The translations under genes and the position numbers were made by a program. Of a stretch of 64,000 bases of DNA, positions 56,933-64,000 are shown in pieces; position 1 is the first letter of the stretch, and each line of letters starts with the position of its first letter. The DNA comes from Bacteroidota bacterium (GTDB taxonomy: Bacteria > Bacteroidota > Rhodothermia > Rhodothermales > Bin80), in NCBI GenBank assembly GCA_026708685.1, contig JAPOUL010000098.1:32625-96624 (forward strand). The letters are read 5' to 3'. The notes below the pieces were generated by a model. It did no database searches and was not told the origin of the DNA. It was given only the letters and a program-made list of their open reading frames with translations.

Positions 56933-58288
56933 ATGATGGTGAAGACTCGGTTCTGCAGCCTTGTATGCCTGTTGCTGCTCGGTGCACATCTGGCATACGC
57001 CCAAACGGACAAAGTGGTATTCAGTGAAGATGTTTTACCCATCATCCAGCAGGATTTTGCACCCCTTCTGGAACGCGAAACTGGACTGTCGCTGGATTCT
57101 TGGGACTCCATCATGGCTGGGTCACAGCATGGGGAAATTGTCATCCCCTATGATCCTGATGGCAGTTTGCTGACCCGTCTGGCACGAATGCTCTCCAGTG
57201 ATGACTCTCTGAGCGAAATGGCATTGCGTGTTTCCGACGAGGATCTCGCCATCGTCCGATCCTGGATCAGTGAAGGTGCACCCAATGATAATGGACAGAT
57301 CGCTTTCTCGGATGCGTCCGACCTATTGTATGTCTGTATTCAGGGAGGGGCAACGATTAACGTGATTGATATGAATGCCAATGTCATCATTCGTTCCATT
57401 GATCTTCAGTCCCTTGGCTTCACTGCTGATGCCAGACCCCATCATGTCGCTGTGGAGCCTGATGGTTCAGCCTTTTATGTCTCTCTGATTGGTGACGATC
57501 GGGTTCTAAAGTTTAATCAGGACAACCAGCTGATTGGCCAGATCCCTTTTGAAAGGCCTGGAATGCTGGTGGTCAGCCCCACCGACAGCCTCCTCTTTGT
57601 TGGCCGTTCCATGAAAGCCATTAACCCGCCCCAGCGCATTGGTATCATTGAGCGTAATGGTATGGATTCTGAAGAACTGGATGTCTTTTTCCCTCGCCCC
57701 CATGCCCTGGCCATTGACCCCACGGGTGCCTATGTCTATGTCGGCAGCCTCGCCGAAAACCGTATTGCGGTCATTGATCATGCTGCCGCAAGCCCTGAGC
57801 TCCAGACTATTGAGGGGGATCCTCACACGCTGGTCCAGTTTGCCGTATCACCTGATGGTCAAACCATGGTGGTTGGTGGGCAGCTGACAGGGCAATTTTT
57901 CTTCTTTGATACATCGGATCCGTCAAACCCCACTCTGGAAGAGTCCATTCAGGTTGGTATGGCACCCTGGCATCCGGTCTTCACCCCCGATGGTGAGTAT
58001 GTCTGGTTTGGCAATAAAATGGGTAATCGTGCTACGGTGGTGAATTTGGATGAACGCACGATCGCTGGTACTGTTGAGGGGCTATCTGAACCCCATGGTG
58101 CTGCTATTTCCCCCGATGGGCAAACCGTCTATATCTCTAACAACAATCTAAATGGTGCCTATGCTGGACGATACACATGGCAGGATTCCACGCCTCCCGG
58201 ATTTGTTGCCGTCATTGATTCGGAAACTCGTGAGATCAAGAGAATGCTTGAAGTGGGCCCGAACCCGACTGGTCTTGGCACCCGATAA
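56933..58288 (+). CDS. Exported YVTN/YncE-like beta-propeller with haem-less cytochrome-like N-terminus
   Basis: 451 residues. Signal peptide MMVKTRFCSLVCLLLLGAHL (cleavage about residue 23). Residues ~27-115 follow the pattern of planctomycete-type cytochrome domains (VVFSEDVLPIIQQDF, GLSLDSWDSIMAGSQHGEIV, SLLTRLARML, IVRSWISEGAP) but the CxxCH haem site is replaced by DFAPLLE, so no haem can attach. From about 125 it is a seven-bladed-type YVTN propeller (INVIDMNANVIIRSIDL, HHVAVEPDGSAFYVSL, GAAISPDGQTVYISN). Probably a structural or ligand-binding surface protein. It starts with no gap after the previous gene; the next gene likely overlaps its end. Confidence 0.82.
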   Translation: MMVKTRFCSLVCLLLLGAHLAYAQTDKVVFSEDVLPIIQQDFAPLLERETGLSLDSWDSIMAGSQHGEIVIPYDPDGSLLTRLARMLSSDDSLSEMALRVSDEDLAIVRSWISEGAPNDNGQIAFSDASDLLYVCIQGGATINVIDMNANVIIRSIDLQSLGFTADARPHHVAVEPDGSAFYVSLIGDDRVLKFNQDNQLIGQIPFERPGMLVVSPTDSLLFVGRSMKAINPPQRIGIIERNGMDSEELDVFFPRPHALAIDPTGAYVYVGSLAENRIAVIDHAAASPELQTIEGDPHTLVQFAVSPDGQTMVVGGQLTGQFFFFDTSDPSNPTLEESIQVGMAPWHPVFTPDGEYVWFGNKMGNRATVVNLDERTIAGTVEGLSEPHGAAISPDGQTVYISNNNLNGAYAGRYTWQDSTPPGFVAVIDSETREIKRMLEVGPNPTGLGTR

Positions 58289-60110
58289 GTCCCGTATATG
58301 GGGGTTACTCTGGATGCTCCTGCTCCTCCTGGCTGGGTGCAGTGCTTCACGCATTGCCAGTGATTCTCCCCCCGCCTATCCTCCATCCTATTCTCAGGAG
58401 ATCTACGGCGTGGAGGTGATTAATCGTGATGGAATTCAGCTGGACCATCCATTTCATGGGGGCTTCAATCTCCCGCGTCCTCAGCTCGTGGATATTGACG
58501 GCGATCAGGATCTGGACCTATTTCTTCAGGAACTGACGGGGCAGATTAAGTTTTTCGAAAATACGGGCATGCCTACCGCACCCTCCTTCACTTGGCGTAG
58601 CGATCACTATCTAGATTTGGATGTCGGGGAATGGTATCGATTTGTTGATTTAGATCAGGATGGTGACTATGATCTGATCGGTGAGACCATCTTCAGTTAT
58701 GTGCGCTTTTTTCGCAATGAGGGAACTCCTGCATCTGCTTCCTTCGCGGCCCCCCTTGACTCTCTTCGGGATGCCAACGGGGTCCCCCTGTTTATTGACC
58801 GTCAGAATATCCCAACGTTTGTTGATCTTGACTGCGATGGGCATCTTGATCTTCTGATCGGGAGGGTCAGTGGGACAGTCCTGCATTATGAATCCGTTGG
58901 ATCTGATGCATCTGGCTTACCACGATTTCAGCTGGTTACGGACCGTTTTGAGGACATTGAAATTCTTGGCATGTTTGCGACCCTTCATGGAGCCAATGCA
59001 TTGGCATTCCACGATATTGACCGCGATGGGGATCAGGATCTTTTTTGGGGCGATTTTTTCGAAGCGGGCATTCTACTGATTGAAAATACGGGAACCTGTC
59101 AAGAGCCCAACCTGCGTAACGAGCCTGTTGCCTACCCACCTGATGATCCTATCAAGACCAGCGGGTATAACTCGGTCCAGTTTGCAGATGTAGATGGCGA
59201 TGGTGTCTTTGAGCTCCTTTTCGGGGTTCTTGGTGGGGCGTTCAATCCGAGTTCTTCTGCGGTCAACAACCTCTACCTCATGGATCCAACTGATGAAAGG
59301 CTGATGCTGACAACGCCTACTTTGCTATCAGGAATTGATGTCGGTGCCGATTCCTATCCAGTATTTGCTGATTTAGATGGCGACGGAGATCAGGACCTGT
59401 TGATCTCCAACAAGATCTCTCCCTATGATCACACCACTGCCACCATCCATTACTATGAAAATACATCCGATGGTAGCCAGATCCGTTGGGCTCAGCGAGA
59501 TCCATTCAACATTGGAGGTAATTACAACCTTGCACCTGCACTTGCTGATTTGGATGCAGATGGAGATCTGGATATGCTACTAGGTACATGGAACAGCGGT
59601 AGCCTCTATTATCGAAATGACGGAACGGCCGAAACCCCACACTTCGTCTTGGATGAGTCCAAGACAGTGACACTTACTCGAGGCAGTAACAGCACCCCTA
59701 CGTTTGTAGACATTGATGGCGATGGGGATCTCGACCTCTTTATTGGTGAATCGTCGGGCGATCTTAATTTTTATCTCAACAACGGAACCCCAGAGCAGCC
59801 CCAATTTGATTTGATCAGTGACAAGTTTGAGGGGATTGATGTTGGACGCAGGAATGTTCCTCGATTTCTGGATATAGATGGTGATGGAGATCAGGATCTG
59901 ATTCTTGGTCGGGAAGCGGGTGGGGTTCTCCTCTACCTCAACGAAGGCACTACCAAGTTACCTTTGTTTGTAGAATCTGGAACGTTGCCTGCCCCCTTTC
60001 CGATCCTTGCTGTCCCCGCATTTGTTGACATTGATTTGGATGGAGACATGGATCTCTTCAGTGGCGGGCTTGGCGGAGGCCTGTCCTTTTTCATCAACAC
60101 CCAATATTGA
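58275..60110 (+). CDS. FG-GAP/VCBS-repeat lipoprotein with ten calcium-type repeats
   Basis: About 611 residues if started at TTG 58275, which gives a lipoprotein signal (IWGLLWMLLLLLAGC) and overlaps the preceding stop; longer starts (GTG 58230 or ATG 58152) overlap the previous gene more and are less likely. Ten DxDxDGDxDL-type repeats are seen (DIDGDQDLDLFLQE, DLDQDGDYDLIGE, DLDCDGHLDLLIG, DIDRDGDQDLFWG, DVDGDGVFELLFG, DLDGDGDQDLLIS, DLDADGDLDMLLG, DIDGDGDLDLFIG, DIDGDGDQDLILG and DIDLDGDMDLFSG), each likely binding calcium within a propeller blade. An outer-membrane-anchored, integrin-like propeller is expected. Start is the weakest point. Confidence 0.8.
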   Translation: MAPDKSRIWGLLWMLLLLLAGCSASRIASDSPPAYPPSYSQEIYGVEVINRDGIQLDHPFHGGFNLPRPQLVDIDGDQDLDLFLQELTGQIKFFENTGMPTAPSFTWRSDHYLDLDVGEWYRFVDLDQDGDYDLIGETIFSYVRFFRNEGTPASASFAAPLDSLRDANGVPLFIDRQNIPTFVDLDCDGHLDLLIGRVSGTVLHYESVGSDASGLPRFQLVTDRFEDIEILGMFATLHGANALAFHDIDRDGDQDLFWGDFFEAGILLIENTGTCQEPNLRNEPVAYPPDDPIKTSGYNSVQFADVDGDGVFELLFGVLGGAFNPSSSAVNNLYLMDPTDERLMLTTPTLLSGIDVGADSYPVFADLDGDGDQDLLISNKISPYDHTTATIHYYENTSDGSQIRWAQRDPFNIGGNYNLAPALADLDADGDLDMLLGTWNSGSLYYRNDGTAETPHFVLDESKTVTLTRGSNSTPTFVDIDGDGDLDLFIGESSGDLNFYLNNGTPEQPQFDLISDKFEGIDVGRRNVPRFLDIDGDGDQDLILGREAGGVLLYLNEGTTKLPLFVESGTLPAPFPILAVPAFVDIDLDGDMDLFSGGLGGGLSFFINTQY

Positions 60111-60481
60111 CCCGCTCGCCGTTGATCTCCACAATGTTTGTGAGATCTGACCTACTCGTTGCTCCAAATCTCTTGGATCACGCAATGAGGTATGCTTCTT
60201 TTCAAGGGTTTCCATTGGTTTGATCACTTCAACGATCCAAAACCAAGGATATGAGCCGTTTGGCAAATCTCATGTGATTGATTTTCTCTTTGCTGAAACG
60301 ATAGGATTTTACTCTTGGAACCCCATCCTTACTCGTGAATAGAAGATCTGAGATGTAAGCAGTATTATGATTTTCTTTCATTGAATGATGTATACGATAT
60401 AGCATAACGATCCTTTTCATAATGGCGTGTTTCATCAGTAGACTACCTATTCTGTCATGCAGGCCAGTATACAACTCTCTA
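60111..60481. other. 371-base region before the Calx-beta gene
   Basis: AT-rich. No gene, tRNA or strong terminator is recognised. Short minus-strand ORFs across it show no family features. It presumably carries the promoter of the large Calx-beta protein. An ATG at 60422 is in frame with the ATG at 60482 and could extend that protein by 20 codons. Confidence 0.5.
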
Positions 60482-63400
60482 ATGAGTGAGCGTATAGTCG
60501 TTTCCCATGTTTATAACCTGCTATTCGTTTTTAGAAAGATCTTCCGATTACAGTATTTGACTGCAGTCCTGATTATTGGCCTCACCGCTCAGATATGTCT
60601 GGGCAAAGAATCTTTTCAACAAGTAGATCCACTCATCCTTCACGAATCAACGCAATTGGACACCACTACTGTCTATGGGTTAGATCCAAAGTTTGAAGCT
60701 GGTAATCATGTGATATCTACTGACTCAGCGATGTATTATGATACTGATATCCAAGGCTTAATGCGTTGTGATAATCGTCGGATTTTGGTACACCCATTGA
60801 GCCATATATCAATCCCTGAGGGAACACAAATTACATTACCCATATCTCTCTACTATAATTGCACACCCACCTCTGATGTAACCGTCACAATTTCAGATGT
60901 CTCCTCCCATCATCCGTCCATGCGCCGCACTCCTGAAAATCTGGTATTTTCGGATTTTAGCTCTACACATCACCCAGTTAATAAGAATTTTACGGTGACT
61001 GCTGGTAGAGGCGACTATTCCGTTAATCATACATTTGATCTTCAGTTGACCGCAAGTGGCGGAGGCTTTGATGCTACTAATGTAGTAACCATTTACGTAG
61101 GCCCTGACGCTGATGTTCAGAATGAATGTGAGCCTGCAGAACAATCACCCTGCCTCTACCTTCGGCCAAATAACCCATATTCCGTCTCTAGGTTAGGGCA
61201 AAATTACTACATATCAAAAATCACTGAAGGAAAGCGTGAACAAGTTCTTGTACGTTTATCTCGCCCTCCTTCAGATGATGTTTCAGTTGGGCTTTCCATG
61301 GATTACAATCATACGATTAATTTCGGACTTCATAGTGGACCTTACAGTACTTCTCCCATTGCAGATACCCTTACATTTACCCCTGATAACTGGTATGACG
61401 AGCAATCCGTGTGGCTCATTGCAAAAAGTAATCGACAGATTGACCATGATTCTCCTCCTGTAACGATTAAGCTGACCCCATCGGGTGGTGGTTTCTCTAA
61501 TGCTAATGATGGTATCATTAGCATTAGATCCATTACGGATAATGGTAGGCACATGATTTTTGCAGACCCTTTATCACTTTCTGTTCAAGAAGGAAGCAGC
61601 TTTTCTTTTAAAGTATGGCTATCACATCGTCCGTTGGATGATGTGGATGTTAATATAGGCTGGGAAGGCAAACCGATTCAAGAAGTAACTTGGTCTTCAT
61701 CAGAGATGACATTTCGAGTTGATAATTACTCTGATGATCAGTGGATCACCGTGTCTGCCGCTTCGGACAACAACACGGAGAATGAGCAAGGTACAATCCT
61801 GCTTTCAGCCAAAAATGGTGGCTACAATGGTCGTACCCTAAAGATCCCAATTGAAGTCATTGATGATGGTTTAGGCGGGGCGGAAATCCTTGTTGAACCT
61901 TCAGAAATCACATTTCTTGAGGGAGAGGCCCCTGCAAAGGCATTTCAGGTCAAATTATCCCAACCGCCAACTGGTGCTGTAGATGTTCGTATTCACGAGA
62001 ACCCACTTGTGGATATCGGTAATGCCTTTCAAGGTGGTGATCCGAATTTGGTCAATCCCAACATTGCCAAGGTCTTGAATTTTGATGCTCAAAACTGGAG
62101 TGATTTTCAGCCAGTAAGTGCCATCTTTTTGGAGGACTCCGATCGTATTGATAATGAAAGCACACTGGTGCTTACTGGACACGCTGTTGAGTATGACGGA
62201 ACCCGAACAGAGGTGCCCATCACCAAAATTGACGACGATAAATTGATCTATCCCGCGGATCCAATCATTGTACCCGAAGGTGGCACCAATGAAAAGGATT
62301 TTAAAATCTTTCTTGCAGGCCGCCCCACGGGTCCAGTAGAGATTTCGATTTCTGGAGATGAAAATACCGATCTGAGTTTGAGTTCTGATTTACTTACCTT
62401 CACCCCTCAATCTTTCGACTCCAATGATACAACGACTGTCATCCTCTCGGCCAAGGAGGACGAGGATTCAATAGATGATCCAATTACCTTGACATTGACG
62501 GCGACTGGTGCAAATTACGAAACGCTGACTGGAATTGTACAAATTCGCATTGAGGACAATGATGTAGATGGTGCCATTGAAGCACCCAAGACGCTGACCG
62601 TGACTGAAGGAGATACCCAAGACTTACAGATCAAATTATCTGCTGTGCCCTTAGGTGAAGTTCAGGTTGCAATCTCTGGACAATCTGGGACCGACCTATC
62701 TGTATCAGTGTCTTCTTTGACCTTTACGGTAGCCAACTATGATGATGCTCAGACGATTACGCTCACTGCCGCAGAAGAAGCAGATGCTGATGAAGACTAT
62801 GCCAATGATACAGTAAATCTCACCCTCTCAGGTACGGGTGGAGGCTATGACATGACCCATGTTGTGGTGGTCGTCATCAACGATAATGATATCAATGGGG
62901 AAATCATGGCACCTTCGCCAATTACCATTACAGAAGGTACGCTATCCAGAGAACTGAAGGTACGTCTGAGTCTACCCCCTTTGGAGCCAGTCACGGTCAC
63001 GGTAAATCAACAGACATCCTCCAATTTGAATGCACCCGATCCACCGACCATCAATTTTGATGCTTCTAATTATGATGATCCTGTCGCTGTGACCTTGATG
63101 GCAGATCCTGATGATAATTTGATCAATCGTCTATCAGAAACGCTCACATTGACTGCATCAGGGGGAGGTTATGATGGGGTTGATACAACAATTACGGTGA
63201 ACTTTGAGGATCCAGACAAACCAGAGATCACTTCTCCGTCATCTTTGACTATTCTTGAGGGACAATCCATCCCATTGAGTATTAGTTTATCCAATCAGCC
63301 ATCAGCGGATGTAGAGGTTACGATTACCGGCACAGTAGGAACTGATTTGTCTTCCAATACTACGACGCTGACGTTTACAGATGAGACTTGGAATATCAAT

Positions 63401-64000
63401 AAAGAAGTGACTCTGGACGCAGGTGAAGATGACGATACCGTTGATGACCCCATAACGCTCATCCTGACCGCATCCAACGGAGGCTATAATGGTGTCACCA
63501 AAGATGTTAAGGTCACCATTGACGACGATGATGGTCCAATTTCTACGCCAAGTGTATCTTTATCGGTGCACCCCAACCCTGTCACAGAGGGCAATACCAC
63601 TCGTCTTACCGTGACGCTATCGGAAGCGGTTTCAACGCCCACTGTCCTTGAATTGGAGTATGAAGATATAGACACCGAGCCAAATGATTATACGGAGCTT
63701 CCGAGTTTGACCATTGCTGCAGGAGCACTTAGCACCACGGGATATCTACGTATTGACGATGATGAGATCTCCGAGCCCGATGAGTCGTTCCGCATTCGCC
63801 TCGTTAAGCCAGAGGGAGTAGACTTGGGCACTCCAAGTTTCGTTGATGTTACGATTTTGGATAATGACACGGCACCTCCGACGGAGGTTATTCTGACGGT
63901 AGATCGTCAATCAGTTACAGAGGGAGAATCAGTTACTGTCACAGTTACCCTGAATGATGCCTTAGATCAAGCAGTTACGATACCCTTGGACTATCCTACA
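60482..64000 (+). CDS. Giant Calx-beta-repeat surface protein, 5' part (continues past window)
   Basis: Open without a stop from ATG 60482 to the last base: at least 1173 residues. An in-frame stop at about 60368 limits the 5' end; ATG 60422 is an alternative. A signal-like stretch YLTAVLIIGLTAQICLG lies at about residues 25-41. After about 100 residues the protein is a chain of ~100-residue beta modules. Recurring marks are a strand with ITEG, VPEGG, LEGQS or VTEGNTT, then LS.PP or L...P, then a TFT...W/Y strand, then LTASGGGY or LTASNGGYNG, ending I.DDD or INDND. These are Calx-beta domains, which bind calcium and build adhesins or matrix proteins. The C-terminal anchor or secretion signal is not visible. 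It follows three other propeller genes. Confidence 0.85.
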   Translation, partial: MSERIVVSHVYNLLFVFRKIFRLQYLTAVLIIGLTAQICLGKESFQQVDPLILHESTQLDTTTVYGLDPKFEAGNHVISTDSAMYYDTDIQGLMRCDNRRILVHPLSHISIPEGTQITLPISLYYNCTPTSDVTVTISDVSSHHPSMRRTPENLVFSDFSSTHHPVNKNFTVTAGRGDYSVNHTFDLQLTASGGGFDATNVVTIYVGPDADVQNECEPAEQSPCLYLRPNNPYSVSRLGQNYYISKITEGKREQVLVRLSRPPSDDVSVGLSMDYNHTINFGLHSGPYSTSPIADTLTFTPDNWYDEQSVWLIAKSNRQIDHDSPPVTIKLTPSGGGFSNANDGIISIRSITDNGRHMIFADPLSLSVQEGSSFSFKVWLSHRPLDDVDVNIGWEGKPIQEVTWSSSEMTFRVDNYSDDQWITVSAASDNNTENEQGTILLSAKNGGYNGRTLKIPIEVIDDGLGGAEILVEPSEITFLEGEAPAKAFQVKLSQPPTGAVDVRIHENPLVDIGNAFQGGDPNLVNPNIAKVLNFDAQNWSDFQPVSAIFLEDSDRIDNESTLVLTGHAVEYDGTRTEVPITKIDDDKLIYPADPIIVPEGGTNEKDFKIFLAGRPTGPVEISISGDENTDLSLSSDLLTFTPQSFDSNDTTTVILSAKEDEDSIDDPITLTLTATGANYETLTGIVQIRIEDNDVDGAIEAPKTLTVTEGDTQDLQIKLSAVPLGEVQVAISGQSGTDLSVSVSSLTFTVANYDDAQTITLTAAEEADADEDYANDTVNLTLSGTGGGYDMTHVVVVVINDNDINGEIMAPSPITITEGTLSRELKVRLSLPPLEPVTVTVNQQTSSNLNAPDPPTINFDASNYDDPVAVTLMADPDDNLINRLSETLTLTASGGGYDGVDTTITVNFEDPDKPEITSPSSLTILEGQSIPLSISLSNQPSADVEVTITGTVGTDLSSNTTTLTFTDETWNINKEVTLDAGEDDDTVDDPITLILTASNGGYNGVTKDVKVTIDDDDGPISTPSVSLSVHPNPVTEGNTTRLTVTLSEAVSTPTVLELEYEDIDTEPNDYTELPSLTIAAGALSTTGYLRIDDDEISEPDESFRIRLVKPEGVDLGTPSFVDVTILDNDTAPPTEVILTVDRQSVTEGESVTVTVTLNDALDQAVTIPLDYPT

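Noticed and set aside
63295..63870. Three minus-strand ORFs rich in Ser, Val and Thr at the right edge
   Set aside because: They are antisense shadows of the open plus-strand Calx-beta frame, which continues without a stop.
1..64000. CRISPR arrays, tRNA or rRNA genes, insertion sequences
   Set aside because: Looked for in all gaps; no regularly spaced repeats, cloverleaf-like segments or transposase frames were seen.

Overview
The window looks like a chromosomal segment of a Gram-negative, Bacteroidota-type bacterium, most likely a Rhodothermota/Balneolota-like lineage. The reasons are a miaB – sigma-54 activator – lptE – glycosyltransferase run, an outer-membrane LPS-assembly lipoprotein, AnmK and MurA for peptidoglycan, PPK2, few Shine-Dalgarno sequences, and large secreted proteins of the 'choice-of-anchor B', FG-GAP/VCBS and Calx-beta kinds. 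The taxon is an inference from gene content; there is no rRNA or tRNA here. No IS element, CRISPR array or tRNA gene was seen.

Layout. 1-1.7 kb: 3' part of a secreted zinc metalloprotease. 1.8-8.1 kb: an accessory locus with a RecQ-like helicase fused to a ComF-like phosphoribosyltransferase domain, two tandem diverged DprA-like (SLOG) proteins that share a C-terminal QG(E/D)LF peptide, and a convergent TPR + cold-shock-like protein. 8.1-9.0 kb: no convincing gene. 9.0-16.5 kb: a minus-strand housekeeping run (miaB, sigma-54 activator, lptE, family 2 glycosyltransferase, small TPR protein, anmK, thiL) with several stop/start overlaps. 16.6-21.7 kb: single genes (secreted beta-rich protein, sulfatase, PPK2, CoA-binding protein, an unknown duplicated sensor-like protein). 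22.1-26.3 kb: an intact type III restriction-modification system with a 44-nt inverted repeat just upstream. 26.4-32.0 kb: FAD-dependent oxidoreductase, membrane multihaem cytochrome with TPRs, then convergent murA. 32.1-46.3 kb: a nine-gene minus-strand defence locus. 47.0-54.5 kb: alpha-glucan metabolism (malQ, glgX, glgE, glgB). 54.5-64 kb: four exported beta-propeller or Calx-beta proteins; the last one runs off the window.

The most interesting region is 32.1-46.3 kb. Transcribed right to left, it has an sspB-like (DUF4007), sspC-like (1187-aa P-loop ATPase) and sspD-like (PAPS-reductase/DndC-type) set, all overlapping. A promoter-sized gap of 180 nt follows, and then an SF2 helicase, an 82-aa protein, a DndD/SMC-like ATPase and a 153-aa unknown. 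The locus ends with a coupled pair: a protein with two GHKL ATPase domains (one MORC/Hsp90-like, one histidine-kinase-like with an H-box) and a 636-aa partner with all the key residues of a receiver domain. The first part fits the known single-strand DNA phosphorothioation cassette (sspBCD followed by a helicase/small/SMC restriction module). The kinase-receiver pair and the 153-aa protein are not part of the Ssp system as I know it, and suggest a signal-regulated version of phosphorothioate defence. No cysteine desulfurase (sspA) is present, so sulfur would have to come from a desulfurase encoded elsewhere.

The RecQ-PRTase/DprA-like locus is a second candidate system. It combines domains also found in natural competence (helicase, ComF-type PRTase, DprA) with degenerate SLOG motifs and possible sliding-clamp-binding tails. 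The remaining genes look like ordinary cell-envelope, respiratory and glycogen functions.
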